Part shown: positions 1 through 10,886 of the stretch, one piece after another
Numbering within the stretch: position 1 is the stretch's first letter
Layout: each line of letters begins with the position of its first letter
NCBI RefSeq assembly: GCF_000967495.1
Contig: NZ_JXXU01000017.1
Span: 1-64,000, forward strand
From: Vibrio neptunius
GTDB lineage: Bacteria; Pseudomonadota; Gammaproteobacteria; Enterobacterales; Vibrionaceae
Reading direction: 5' to 3'
Length of the DNA: 64,000 bases
Notes under the pieces: model-generated
Told to the model about the DNA's origin: nothing
What the model saw: only the letters and a program-made list of their open reading frames with translations
The model's database searches: none
Program-made: the position numbers and the translations under genes

Positions 1-40
1 ATTTTAGGACGAGACAGTTATTGGGTATGTCGAGTCGCGT

Positions 41-1486
41 CTAGTCAGTGCCACCAACGGTAAGCGAATCAAGCTTCAAGGTGGGTTGCCCAACACCGAC
101 AGGTACGCTCTGACCTGCTTTGCCACACACACCGACACCTCGGTCAATACTGAGGTCATTACCAACCATAGAAACTTGCTGCATTGCTTCAATCCCCGAA
201 CCAATCAAGGTTGCTCCTTTCACAGGGCGAGTAATTTTGCCATTTTCAATCAAATAAGCCTCTGAAGCAGAAAAAACGAATTTACCCGACGTGATGTCGA
301 CCTGGCCACCACCAAAGTTTGGTGCATAAAGACCTTTCTTTACCGTAGAGATGATTTCTTCTGGCGAATGTTGCCCTGGTAGCATATAAGTGTTGGTCAT
401 TCGCGGCATAGGAAGGTGTGCGTAAGACTCACGGCGGCCGTTACCTGTAGGCGCAACCCCCATAAGATGCGCATTGTGCTTATCCTGCATGTAACCTTTC
501 AGGACACCATTTTCAATCAAGGTGTTGTATTGGCCAGCTACCCCTTCGTCATCGATGTTAAGAGAGCCGCGTAGGTCTTTCAAAGTACCGTCATCAACAA
601 TAGTACAAAGCTCAGAGGTGACTTTCTCACCAACCTTGCCGCTAAACACCGAAGATTCCTTACGGTTAAAATCCCCTTCCAACCCGTGGCCTACGGCCTC
701 ATGAAGCAGGACACCAGGCCAACCTGAACCTAATACAACCGGCATCGCGCCCGCGGGAGCAGCTTCAGCTTCAAGGTTAACTAGCGCCATACGAATCGCT
801 TCATCAGCGTAGCGATAGGCTACTTTTATACCCTGCTCTTCAGTCAAAAAGAAGTCATAACCAAATCGTCCACCACCACCAGCACTGCCTCGCTCACGGC
901 GTTCACCACGCTGAGCCAGTACACTGATAGACAAACGTACTAAAGGGCGAATATCTCCAGCATAGGTACCATCTGTTGCAGCAACTAGCATTTGCTCATG
1001 TACACCACTCAGGCTTACAGACACCTCTGTAATCAAAGGCTCCTTGGTACGGATGTAGGCATCCAGCTCTTTTAGCAATTGCGTTTTTTGCTCTTTTTGC
1101 CAGCTTTCAAGTGGATTCTCAGCAGCGTAAACTTGTTGATTATCACTACGCTTGAACGCCTGAATTTGAATATTTTGACCTTGTTGCGCAATACCACGAG
1201 CGGCCATGGCACTTTGTTTCAAACCTTCAAGCTGAATTTGATCTGAGTAAGCAAAACCGGTTTTCTCACCCGCGACCGCTCGTACACCGACACCACAGTC
1301 AATGTTAAACGAACCATCTTTGATAATACTATCTTCCAGAACCAGTGATTCATGCCAGCTCGACTGAAAATAGATATCAGCATAGTCAATCTGACGGCTA
1401 GCAATGCTGGCTAAAGTCTTTGCAATGTCCTTCTCGGTTAGACCTGCCGAGTTTAGCAATGCGTCTTCTACTTGGTTTATTGTCAT
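41..1486 (-). CDS. tldD: Metalloprotease TldD
   Basis: 481 aa, the usual TldD length. TldD is the catalytic half of the TldD/TldE (PmbA) zinc protease heterodimer, which trims unfolded peptides and matures peptide antibiotics such as microcin B17 in the cytoplasm. The zinc motif HEAVGH is visible at residues 262-267, followed by the conserved GLEGDFNRK segment, and the C-terminus carries [13 protein letters not shown], the third metal-ligand region of the family. It is the last gene of the mreB-to-tldD run, 9 bp after the nitrilase gene. The start at [11 protein letters not shown] fits the family N-terminus. The partner pmbA lies about 38 kb away in this same window (39920-41263). The assignment is very secure. 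Confidence 0.97.
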   Translation of the reverse strand: MTINQVEDALLNSAGLTEKDIAKTLASIASRQIDYADIYFQSSWHESLVLEDSIIKDGSFNIDCGVGVRAVAGEKTGFAYSDQIQLEGLKQSAMAARGIAQQGQNIQIQAFKRSDNQQVYAAENPLESWQKEQKTQLLKELDAYIRTKEPLITEVSVSLSGVHEQMLVAATDGTYAGDIRPLVRLSISVLAQRGERRERGSAGGGGRFGYDFFLTEEQGIKVAYRYADEAIRMALVNLEAEAAPAGAMPVVLGSGWPGVLLHEAVGHGLEGDFNRKESSVFSGKVGEKVTSELCTIVDDGTLKDLRGSLNIDDEGVAGQYNTLIENGVLKGYMQDKHNAHLMGVAPTGNGRRESYAHLPMPRMTNTYMLPGQHSPEEIISTVKKGLYAPNFGGGQVDITSGKFVFSASEAYLIENGKITRPVKGATLIGSGIEAMQQVSMVGNDLSIDRGVGVCGKAGQSVPVGVGQPTLKLDSLTVGGTD

Positions 1487-1495
1487 ACTTTGCTC

Positions 1496-2314
1496 TTAAA
1501 CATGTAATTGGTTTTGGAACCGAGTGTGGTTGAGAGTAGGCATCGCCTTACGGATTTCAGATACTCGTTTTAAGTCAATATCGACCAACAGATTCTGCGG
1601 TTCACTATTGAGTTTGGCGACCACTTCTCCCCATGGAGAGATTACCATAGAGTGTCCCCAAGTTTCTCGACCACAAGGATGAACTCCAGTTTGATTGGCC
1701 GCGATAACCCAACTTTGCGTTTCTATTGCTCTTGCCCTTAGTAACGGTTCCCAATGCGCTTTGCCTGTAACAGCCGTAAATGCGGCAGGGACCAGCATCA
1801 CATTTGCACCCCGCTTCGCCAGTTCACTATACAGCTGTGGAAAACGAACATCATAGCAGATTGTTAAGCCCAAATGAGCGATAGGCGTATCGACTGACAC
1901 AATTTGCACACCTGGCTTGAACGTTTCGGATTCTCGATAACGCTGATGAGAGTCGGCAACATCGACATCAAACATATGCAGCTTATCATAGTGTGCAATG
2001 AGCTCTCCTTGAGGACTGAAGACCAATGAGGTCGTGGTCACATCATTCTCACAACGAATTGGCATGCTTCCTATGACTAGAAATACACCATGGCGTTTCG
2101 CTACCATAGCCAGATCCGTTTGAATCATTCCCTCATTTAATGGCTCCGCTATTGTGTGGTAATCGGTACGATGGCCAAACACTAAGCTATTTTCCGGCGT
2201 GATCACCAACTGAGCGCCAGCGGCGGCTAACTTGGCAACTTGCTGTTGAATGTAAGCCAGATTTTCCTGTTCATCTGGCCCCGATGTCATTTGAATCAGT
2301 CCCACTCTTTCCAT
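1496..2314 (-). CDS. Carbon-nitrogen hydrolase (nitrilase superfamily, Nit1/YbeM-like)
   Basis: 272 aa. The nitrilase catalytic triad is visible: Glu41 in TPENS, Lys111 in YDKLHMFD and Cys153 in TICYDVRFP. The phrase LHMFDVDV and the overall length place it in the Nit1/NitFhit branch, whose characterised members hydrolyse deaminated glutathione (a repair function). That substrate is inferred from the branch, not shown here. It sits 12 bp downstream of yhdP and 9 bp upstream of tldD, so it is co-transcribed with the mre operon tail, as in other vibrios. The start MERVGLIQM fits the beta-strand that begins the fold. Family very sure, substrate uncertain. Confidence 0.9.
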   Translation of the reverse strand: MERVGLIQMTSGPDEQENLAYIQQQVAKLAAAGAQLVITPENSLVFGHRTDYHTIAEPLNEGMIQTDLAMVAKRHGVFLVIGSMPIRCENDVTTTSLVFSPQGELIAHYDKLHMFDVDVADSHQRYRESETFKPGVQIVSVDTPIAHLGLTICYDVRFPQLYSELAKRGANVMLVPAAFTAVTGKAHWEPLLRARAIETQSWVIAANQTGVHPCGRETWGHSMVISPWGEVVAKLNSEPQNLLVDIDLKRVSEIRKAMPTLNHTRFQNQLHV

Positions 2315-2326
2315 GAGCGCTCCTTA

Positions 2327-5300
2327 TTATTCAATTTTTCCGCGTAACGTTTCTGGCAACTTAAACTCGCCTTTACTCCGTGATAGCTCTTTAACGACAG
2401 GCGCATCCAATGGCCCTTTCACTTCATAATTGACTTGAGTAAAGACCTCTACAACTGGTGAAATAACCGTGGTAATAGCAAGCACATATAGTGCCGTTTG
2501 CGGTGTCACTGCAAACGCGGTCAGTACAGGAATACCCGACGTAATATCAGGAACAAAGTTCACCTCTGCGTCCACAGTACGTGAGTTAAGGTTAGCCAAC
2601 CCTTTGATTGTCATCTCACCCGCCACCGCATCCATCTTTATATCATTGGTAAGGAAGATACCATTTTTAATCTCACCGCTACCTTTAATCGAATTAAAGG
2701 CCATACCGTTGTCAAAGACATCGCTAAAGTCGAGCTGCATTTTTCGAATGATAGAATCTAAGCTAAACAGACCAAGCAGGCGTGCTGCCCCACTGACATC
2801 TGATATTTGACCTTTACCTAGCTTGGTCGAAACATGCCCTTGCAATGTGTTTACCCTCATCGACCAAGGGGAGCCATCCCACTCGACTTTAGAGTCTATC
2901 TCAAACGGTGCCTGTTGAATGCCTGAAGTAATTCCAAAACGTTCCATTACATCACTATTGTTGTCACCAGACATCTTGATATTGAACTTAGTATGACTCA
3001 TGTCCTCCGTAAGCAGCCACGAACCATTCATATCCACCTTGTTCGCACCACTTTGAAAAGAGAGCTTTTTCCACTCGATTCGCTCGCCTTGACGTTGGAG
3101 GTCTAGATGCGTTTGTCCGACTTTATAACCTTGCAACCAGAAATCATCGATTGTCAGTGTTATGTTGGGAACTTGCTCATGGAAAGCACGTTCAAAATGA
3201 CTGATTAGCTCTTTCTGATCTTTCCCCGCTTCAAACAAGGTCTTGTCTTTGTATTCGGCATCTAAAGCGGGAATGTATACATGTAACCTGTCGAGCGCTA
3301 CGGAGAGATCATAAGGTTCAATGTAGCTCGCCTCACCTGCGGCCTCCTGACTCTCAAGACTCATATGCCAGCCAAGGTTTTTACGTTTGGCAATAAAGTC
3401 GACATCATTCCATTCGATACCCGCTAGGGTCAGCTCCCCCACATCCAATTCAACTCGATTGGGTATTGGTACCTCCGGCGTGTTCACCTCATTAAGAGCC
3501 GCCTCACTCGATATTGATGTAGAAGGAGAAAGCAGATCCGCCCACTGTTCAAGATCAAACTTGTCTGTGCGTATTTGAACCTGATGTCCGGCCACTGGGC
3601 TAATTTTAAAACTGCCTTTGCCTAAAATCAGATTTGTCGCTTTTAAAACAGGTGTATCAGGCCGAATATCAATTTCTGCTTGATACTTCAAATTAGGTAA
3701 CTGCAAGCGAGCAGTAATGCTTTCCTGATTGCCAGATGCCTGCATACTGGCTTTCCCCAGTTGAGATAAGTCTTTATTCAGGGGATAAGGGTACTGACTG
3801 CTCACCATCTTAAGATCCGCACTGGTATCAAGTTGGTAAGTAAATCCAACATCATTAAGCTGAATGTCCACTCCCATACTCCACGGAGCATGCCCCTTTA
3901 AAGGCCCAATCCAGCGCTCACCGACATAAGGTGTTAGCGGTTTCAAATCCCAGTCACCGACAACATCAATATTAACGTTGTAACCTTGACCGGCATTCTC
4001 ACCAGCAAAATCAATAGCAACGGGCTGCTTCAATAATTGCGCTGACAAGCCGGCTGCGCTGACGACATCATTATCAAACTCGATTCGGCCAGATACGTTC
4101 TCCAGTTTCAGCGGTGGGGTTTCGATAGTGACCTGATTTTCATCCAGTTCAGCGTACCCCCAAGCACGAGCTTCCTCATCAGAACTAAACGGTATATTCA
4201 GTTGGAAACTGGATGCTACTTTGCCATCAACCTGTACCGCTGTTAACGCAGCTCCCACAGAATCAACCAATGGTGAGGACGTCATGTAGTCACGAACAGC
4301 ATTACCCTGCGCGACTGCACTCGCTTCAATTTCAATATGTCCGCCCGGTGCTAACTCAGGTATACGGCCAGTAATTCGAGTCGCACTTACGTCCATTAAC
4401 CTTGCATTACGTGAGTTAAGGTACATTGCATCATTTTGGAACAGTAAATCTAACTCCAAATCCGTGATGGCAGGCCAAGCGGTATCAAAACTGAACTTCG
4501 CTTGTTTCAGGCCTACCCAAGCCTGGAACATGCCATCATTCTTATGGTATGGAAAATCACCTAGTTCACCATACCAGAGCAATTTAGCGGTATTTACTTT
4601 CCCGGCTTGAATAGCTGTAGAAAGATAATCGGTTAAGTCTCTTCCGAGCGCTAAAGCGGGCAAATAGCGCCACGTTTCACCTGCATTATACAAATCGGCT
4701 TCCGCATAGAAGGACAAAAAAGGGCTTTTATCATTCGGAAAATCGAGCTTGAACGAACCGAGCACCTGAAGATCAGGTGTTGCCGCCGTTACTTTATCTG
4801 CCCACAAACTCCACCCATTTTTGTGATTCTGCCACACCATATCGACTTGGCCTTGCTTAATGTTCAATGGTGCCTGAAACACTTCGCCATAAGGTAATAG
4901 GTCATCAATTAAAGTCACACTTGCTCTAGCCTGATGGATATCACCTGATATTGTCGCGGCAAGATGACGGACACCGGGCAATAACTCCCATTGTTTCATT
5001 GAACCATCAGTCAGCTGCGCAGAATAGTGGAGCGAGTTTATTTCTTCACCGTGCATTGAAATTCGTATATCTTCCACTACACCGCCAAGGTCTAAAGTTT
5101 CTAGGAGCTGGGTAGTTTGCTTCGACTCTGGTGCCAACTTAACCAATGGGGAAATGGCTTTAAGGTCAAGCTGAGAGATATTAAGTAGCCAGTCTTCAGG
5201 TTGCCACTGATAAGCAATATCCAACTCAGGCCATGGCTGGCCATCCGTTTCTAGGGAAAGTGAGTGAGCATTCACTTGCCAACCTTCACCTTTAGGCTCA

Positions 5301-6202
5301 AGTTGTAATATACCCGACTCAATCAGCAGTTCATGTTTACGCCCCTCTTTCCATGTCAGCTCAGAAGGTTCGAATTCAACATATGCATTGGTTGGTTTGT
5401 TGTGTCGCAGAGTAACCCAGCTGTTTAAACTCACCTGACCTTTTTCAATACCCGTTTCAGATTTAAGGTATTTTGTCAGCCAAGGTGTGACCAAAACGTT
5501 GTCGACTGCCAGATAGAACTCACCGCTAACTTCAGCCAAAGAACCATGGTCAATAAAGTTGGCTTTAACCTGAACAGAATTAAGGTTACTGTGAGCAATG
5601 CTGACCTCACCGTCTGCTATATGGCGCCGACCTTTGTTTTGCCAGAACAATTTCGCTATGTCGAGTTCACGCTTTGAGCCATCAACTCCCTGCAACAAAA
5701 TTTCAGAATCCACTAACGAAAAGCTATCTAATTGACGTAACAGTAGCTGATCCAACTGCTGTACAACACTCTTCTGCTCACCTTGCGGCTGCATCGCCGT
5801 TTTTTGCCCAGATTGCACCCATTCTATGGAGCTGATGTCCAACTTCAGGTTATGAATGCTCAAATCAGCAATTACTGGACGCCGATCAAGCAATGATTGA
5901 ATGAGGTCAAATTCAACTTCGACTGTTTGTGCCGAAAAATGAATACCGCTGCTTTCAGGCGTATTCGCACGCACATTCTGCAGTGATATAGAAGGGTGAG
6001 TGTTTCGCCAGAACCCACTGATCTTATCGATTTCGAAATCAAGTTCTGATCCTCTATTGACCCAGCTCTGGATGGCACTTTGGAAGTGATTGAGCTGGGG
6101 CAAAGTAATACGCAATGAGGTGATGACAATAGCTAAGGTGACCATCACAGTCACCAAGAGCCATATGAATACTTGGGTGAAACGTCTAACAGTGGTGTTC
6201 AC
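2327..6202 (-). CDS. yhdP: YhdP family envelope protein (AsmA-like, phospholipid transport)
   Basis: 1291 aa, typical for YhdP (about 1270 aa in E. coli). One N-terminal transmembrane segment lies at about residues 11-32 (IWLLVTVMVTLAIVI), and the rest is a long repetitive beta-rich periplasmic region with AsmA-like and DUF3971-type character. In E. coli YhdP, TamB and YdbH are partly redundant bridges carrying phospholipid to the outer membrane; that role is transferred by family. TamB is also encoded in this window (49884-53645). The gene follows rng by 7 bp and precedes the nitrilase gene by 12 bp, inside the mre-rng-tldD operon. The C-terminal part (ISDVSGAARLLGLFSLDSI) is the conserved end of the family. 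Confidence 0.95.
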   Translation of the reverse strand: MNTTVRRFTQVFIWLLVTVMVTLAIVITSLRITLPQLNHFQSAIQSWVNRGSELDFEIDKISGFWRNTHPSISLQNVRANTPESSGIHFSAQTVEVEFDLIQSLLDRRPVIADLSIHNLKLDISSIEWVQSGQKTAMQPQGEQKSVVQQLDQLLLRQLDSFSLVDSEILLQGVDGSKRELDIAKLFWQNKGRRHIADGEVSIAHSNLNSVQVKANFIDHGSLAEVSGEFYLAVDNVLVTPWLTKYLKSETGIEKGQVSLNSWVTLRHNKPTNAYVEFEPSELTWKEGRKHELLIESGILQLEPKGEGWQVNAHSLSLETDGQPWPELDIAYQWQPEDWLLNISQLDLKAISPLVKLAPESKQTTQLLETLDLGGVVEDIRISMHGEEINSLHYSAQLTDGSMKQWELLPGVRHLAATISGDIHQARASVTLIDDLLPYGEVFQAPLNIKQGQVDMVWQNHKNGWSLWADKVTAATPDLQVLGSFKLDFPNDKSPFLSFYAEADLYNAGETWRYLPALALGRDLTDYLSTAIQAGKVNTAKLLWYGELGDFPYHKNDGMFQAWVGLKQAKFSFDTAWPAITDLELDLLFQNDAMYLNSRNARLMDVSATRITGRIPELAPGGHIEIEASAVAQGNAVRDYMTSSPLVDSVGAALTAVQVDGKVASSFQLNIPFSSDEEARAWGYAELDENQVTIETPPLKLENVSGRIEFDNDVVSAAGLSAQLLKQPVAIDFAGENAGQGYNVNIDVVGDWDLKPLTPYVGERWIGPLKGHAPWSMGVDIQLNDVGFTYQLDTSADLKMVSSQYPYPLNKDLSQLGKASMQASGNQESITARLQLPNLKYQAEIDIRPDTPVLKATNLILGKGSFKISPVAGHQVQIRTDKFDLEQWADLLSPSTSISSEAALNEVNTPEVPIPNRVELDVGELTLAGIEWNDVDFIAKRKNLGWHMSLESQEAAGEASYIEPYDLSVALDRLHVYIPALDAEYKDKTLFEAGKDQKELISHFERAFHEQVPNITLTIDDFWLQGYKVGQTHLDLQRQGERIEWKKLSFQSGANKVDMNGSWLLTEDMSHTKFNIKMSGDNNSDVMERFGITSGIQQAPFEIDSKVEWDGSPWSMRVNTLQGHVSTKLGKGQISDVSGAARLLGLFSLDSIIRKMQLDFSDVFDNGMAFNSIKGSGEIKNGIFLTNDIKMDAVAGEMTIKGLANLNSRTVDAEVNFVPDITSGIPVLTAFAVTPQTALYVLAITTVISPVVEVFTQVNYEVKGPLDAPVVKELSRSKGEFKLPETLRGKIE

Positions 6203-6209
6203 GAAAATC

Positions 6210-7679
6210 CTACATCATGACAACGTCAAATTGCTCTTGAATATAAAGAGGCTCTGCCTGAACCTTGACCTGTTTGCCAATAAAGACTTCCAGCTCTGCT
6301 AGTGCGTGCGATTCATCGCCTTGTAGTGCATCCGCAACGAAAGGAGAAGCATAAACCACAAACTTGTCTGCTTCATACGCCCGATTCACTCGGGTGATTT
6401 CACGAAGAATCTCATAACAAACCGATTCAACCGTTTTTACACTTCCCCGCCCCTCACAGGTTGGACAAGTAGAACATAGAATGTGTTCAATACTTTCTCG
6501 TGTGCGTTTACGCGTCATTTCGACCAACCCTAGCTGTGTAAAACCATTAATGTTGGTTTTCACTCGATCCTTATCGAGAGCAGCCTCCAAAGAAGTGAGT
6601 ACACGCTTACGGTGTTCCTCTGACAGCATGTCGATGAAATCGATAATAATAATACCACCAAGGTTACGCAGTCTGAGCTGACGAGCAATCGCCTGCGTCG
6701 CCTCAACATTGGTATTAAAAATCGTTTCTTCGAGATTACGGCGCCCCACAAAAGCACCGGTGTTAATGTCAACCGTCGTCATTGCTTCTGTTTGATCAAT
6801 AATCAGATAACCACCAGATTTGAGCTCAACTTTACGCTCCAGAGAACGCTGAATCTCATTCTCGGTATCATACATGTCGAAAATGGGTTTATCGCCATTA
6901 TACAGTTCGAGCTTTTCCGTCAATTCAGGAACATATTCAGATGTAAACTCTTTGAGATTTTCAAACTCCAAACGAGAATCAACCAGTATCTTAGTCAATT
7001 CTGTACCGACAAAATCTCGGAGGATACGTTGAGATAATCCAAGCTCACCATAAAGCGTAGAGCGGGTTTTGTACTTGGTGCGACGTTCATTCACCTTAGA
7101 CCAGAGGCGCTTAAGAAATGCAGCATCCTGAGATAGCTCAGAGTCATGAGCTCCTTCTGCAGCAGTGCGAATGATAAAGCCGCCGTCTTCATCGCAGTAA
7201 TGACCGACCACTTTTTTGAGGCGGTTGCGCTCATCTTCACTCTCAATACGCTGTGATACGCCTACGTGGCTAGCACCGGGCATAAATACCAAATAACGAG
7301 AAGGTAGAGTAATGTCCGTTGTTAAACGAGCACCTTTAGTACCCAATGGATCTTTCACCACCTGAACAACAATATCTTGCCCTTGCCGAACTAACTCGGA
7401 AATATCTCTGACCTGAAACTGCTGTTTCTCATTTTCAGCCACACATTCAGTATGAGGAACGATATCAGAAGCATGAAGGAAGGCGGCTTTATCGAGGCCA
7501 ATATCAACAAAAGCGGCTTGCATCCCCGGTAAGACACGACTCACCTTACCTTTGTATATATTACCGACTATTCCGCGCTTTGCTTCACGTTCAACATGAA
7601 TCTCTTGTAGGGTTCCCCCTTCAATCATGGCCACACGAGTTTCACTCGGGGTCACGTTGATTAGCAACTCTGCACTCAT
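6210..7679 (-). CDS. rng: Ribonuclease G
   Basis: 489 aa, the normal RNase G length. RNase G is the short RNase E paralogue that trims the 5' end of 16S rRNA and decays some mRNAs. The N-terminal S1 domain is seen (residues about 35-130, including AFVDIGLDKAAFLHASDI), then the catalytic DNase I-like core with VDINTGAFVGRRNLEET and IIIDFIDM, which hold the Mg2+ aspartates, and the zinc-link CxxC in STCPTCEGRG. It has no long disordered C-terminal degradosome scaffold, which separates it from RNase E. It lies between maf and yhdP in the mre operon with gaps of 22 and 7 bp. Confidence 0.97.
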   Translation of the reverse strand: MSAELLINVTPSETRVAMIEGGTLQEIHVEREAKRGIVGNIYKGKVSRVLPGMQAAFVDIGLDKAAFLHASDIVPHTECVAENEKQQFQVRDISELVRQGQDIVVQVVKDPLGTKGARLTTDITLPSRYLVFMPGASHVGVSQRIESEDERNRLKKVVGHYCDEDGGFIIRTAAEGAHDSELSQDAAFLKRLWSKVNERRTKYKTRSTLYGELGLSQRILRDFVGTELTKILVDSRLEFENLKEFTSEYVPELTEKLELYNGDKPIFDMYDTENEIQRSLERKVELKSGGYLIIDQTEAMTTVDINTGAFVGRRNLEETIFNTNVEATQAIARQLRLRNLGGIIIIDFIDMLSEEHRKRVLTSLEAALDKDRVKTNINGFTQLGLVEMTRKRTRESIEHILCSTCPTCEGRGSVKTVESVCYEILREITRVNRAYEADKFVVYASPFVADALQGDESHALAELEVFIGKQVKVQAEPLYIQEQFDVVMM

Positions 7680-7701
7680 CGGCGCACCTCAGTATTTTAA
7701 A

Positions 7702-8262
7702 TTATAAGAATTTGTGCAAGAGCTGGTCTGTTTCGAATAATGGCAGCCCCACCACAGCATGATAACTGCCTTCAATACGCGTAACGAAACGTCCGCCAAT
7801 CCCTTGGATCCCATAGCTACCAGCCTTATCGCATGGTTCACCAGTATGCCAGTATTGCTCTATTTCATTTTCGGTCAAAGGTTTAAACCAAACGTCTGTA
7901 GTCACCACTATAGTCTCTTGTTGTTCTATGGTTGCAACGGTCACTGCCGTCATTACCTGATGAGCACGATCTGAAAGTCGCATCAACATCTGTTTAGCCT
8001 GCTCCAAACTCTCTGGTTTTTCCAGAACCGTACCATCGCAGACCACGATCGTGTCTGAACCAAGCACGACGGAATCACTCTCAGCCGCTACGCCAGCCAT
8101 CGCTTTATCTAAAGAAAGGCGTGATACATACTGAACGGGCGTCTCTTGAGCGGCCTGCGTTTCTTCAACATCGGTGCGAATGACTGTAAATGAATAACCC
8201 AGTTGTGACAGCAATTCTTTCCGTCTCGGAGAGCCTGATGCTAACACCAGTTTTTTCATCAT
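7702..8262 (-). CDS. maf: Maf-like nucleotide pyrophosphatase (YhdE)
   Basis: 186 aa. Maf proteins hydrolyse non-canonical or canonical dTTP/UTP-type nucleotides to the monophosphate and are linked to septum control. The start LVLASGSPRRKELLSQLG is the family signature, followed by VVLGSDTIVVCDG (catalytic Asp region) and CDKAGSYGIQGIGG near residues 145-158. These are the features of the YhdE (dTTPase/UTPase) branch; the substrate is inferred from that. Two adjacent ATG codons are possible starts. The gene is 3 bp downstream of mreD and 22 bp upstream of rng. Confidence 0.94.
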   Translation of the reverse strand: MMKKLVLASGSPRRKELLSQLGYSFTVIRTDVEETQAAQETPVQYVSRLSLDKAMAGVAAESDSVVLGSDTIVVCDGTVLEKPESLEQAKQMLMRLSDRAHQVMTAVTVATIEQQETIVVTTDVWFKPLTENEIEQYWHTGEPCDKAGSYGIQGIGGRFVTRIEGSYHAVVGLPLFETDQLLHKFL

Positions 8263-8265
8263 TAA

Positions 8266-8754
8266 TTACCTTATATGCCAGTGTCGTCTTACTCTACGCA
8301 TCAATAGGAATAGCCATGGCCAGAGAATACAGTTGATTAATCCGCTCCAAAGTGACAGCAGATTAAACGTTATGTCCTGTATCAAATACTCACCCGAAAA
8401 GATCAAGACGTCGAGAATCATGGAAAGCACTCCAATCAGCATCGCTTGCTGCCAAAGTGCCATATTGCGTAGGACTAGGAAATTAAGTGCGACGAGGTAC
8501 ACCACAATTGACATCATCATACCGCGGATACCTAATGTTGAACCCAACAGTAAGTCCCACAACAGACCGAGCACCAAAGCTGTGCCAACGTTAACTCGAT
8601 GAGGTAATGCAAGTACCCAGTAACAAATCACCAGAAACAACCAAGACGGTCGCAATAAATCCAATACACCAGGCCATGGAATCGTCTGCAGTGTTAAGGC
8701 AATTAAAAACGAGAAGACAATGACCATCTTGCCTTTGAATACACTATTTGCCAT
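8266..8754 (-). CDS. mreD: Rod shape-determining protein MreD
   Basis: 162 aa integral membrane protein with five or six predicted helices, as usual for MreD. It is part of the elongasome (MreBCD-RodA-PBP2) that inserts lateral-wall peptidoglycan. Sequence segments such as PSWLFLVICYWVLALPHRVNVG match the family's conserved second-helix region. Its first codons overlap the end of mreC by 11 bp, indicating translational coupling, and maf follows after 3 bp. Confidence 0.95.
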   Translation of the reverse strand: MANSVFKGKMVIVFSFLIALTLQTIPWPGVLDLLRPSWLFLVICYWVLALPHRVNVGTALVLGLLWDLLLGSTLGIRGMMMSIVVYLVALNFLVLRNMALWQQAMLIGVLSMILDVLIFSGEYLIQDITFNLLSLWSGLINCILWPWLFLLMRRVRRHWHIR

Positions 8755-9631
8755 TACCTGTTACCTCTTGCATATTGTCCGGTAATGCCTGTTGGATTTT
8801 GTTCTGACGTGAGTCATTTGGCCAGATCAACAATAGATAGCGTAGACGTTCAAAGTCTACTACTGGTTCCGCTTCAATAGCGGCAAACTCTCGTGCCGTA
8901 TCACGCAGCACATCGACGACATGAGCGACAGGATACCCCTCTGGATACACGCCTCCTAACCCAGAAGTCACCAATAAATCACCTTCCTGAATATCTAGGC
9001 TAATCGGGATGTGATCTAAGTTAATTCGGTCAATTTTGCTATTACCTGACGCAATAACTCGAATATCGTTACGTATCACCTGAACTGGAATTGCGCTCTG
9101 GCTATCAGTCAGTAATAACACTCTGCTATTGTGCGCTGATACAAATGTCACCTGACCAACAATGCCTTTTTCGTTCGCTACGGGTTGACCGACATAAACA
9201 CCATCTATCTGGCCTTTGTCGATGACAACCTGTTGGCGATAGGGGGACGTATCCACAGCCATTACTTCAGTGACGACCTTACGCTCATCCCGCACAAACG
9301 AAGAGCCCAGTAACTTTCGAAGACGCTGGTTTTCTTCACGGTACTGATCCAAAAGCAGCATGTCGTTTTTAAGACGCAAAATTTCGCGCTTAAGCTGGTG
9401 ATTGCTCTCCATAAAGTCTTTGCGAATGTTGAACCGTTCATAAGCCCCGTCAAACATAGTACGAGGAACATCAGCGAGATACTGAATAGGGGCAACTACG
9501 CTGTTGAGCAAGTAGCGTACCTGTGCAAATGCGCCTAAACGACTATCAGCCAGCATAAGGCTGGCTGATATAATGACTGCGAAAAACAGGCGTAGCTGAA
9601 GTGAAGGTCCTCGGCCAAAAATAGGCTTCAT
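8744..9631 (-). CDS. mreC: Rod shape-determining protein MreC
   Basis: 295 aa. A single N-terminal membrane anchor (about residues 12-30) is followed by a coiled coil (about 65-115, LKREILRLKNDMLLLDQYREEN) and the periplasmic double beta-barrel domain (from about 120, VTEVMAVDTSPYRQQVVIDKG). MreC links cytoplasmic MreB filaments with the peptidoglycan synthases outside the membrane. The conserved GLGGVYPEGYPVA stretch is present near residues 223-236. The gene lies 58 bp after mreB and overlaps mreD by 11 bp. Confidence 0.96.
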   Translation of the reverse strand: MKPIFGRGPSLQLRLFFAVIISASLMLADSRLGAFAQVRYLLNSVVAPIQYLADVPRTMFDGAYERFNIRKDFMESNHQLKREILRLKNDMLLLDQYREENQRLRKLLGSSFVRDERKVVTEVMAVDTSPYRQQVVIDKGQIDGVYVGQPVANEKGIVGQVTFVSAHNSRVLLLTDSQSAIPVQVIRNDIRVIASGNSKIDRINLDHIPISLDIQEGDLLVTSGLGGVYPEGYPVAHVVDVLRDTAREFAAIEAEPVVDFERLRYLLLIWPNDSRQNKIQQALPDNMQEVTGNGK

Positions 9632-9689
9632 TGAATATGAGTTCCTTAATCGAATCGAAGCAGCCTAGCGATATACTAGGCAAACCCGA

Positions 9690-10817
<1,128 letters not shown>

Positions 10818-10886
10818 CTATAAACATGGACTGAAACCCGCAATTTCTAACAGATTCCTAACGAAAGTCGAAAAATCTCGTTGTCT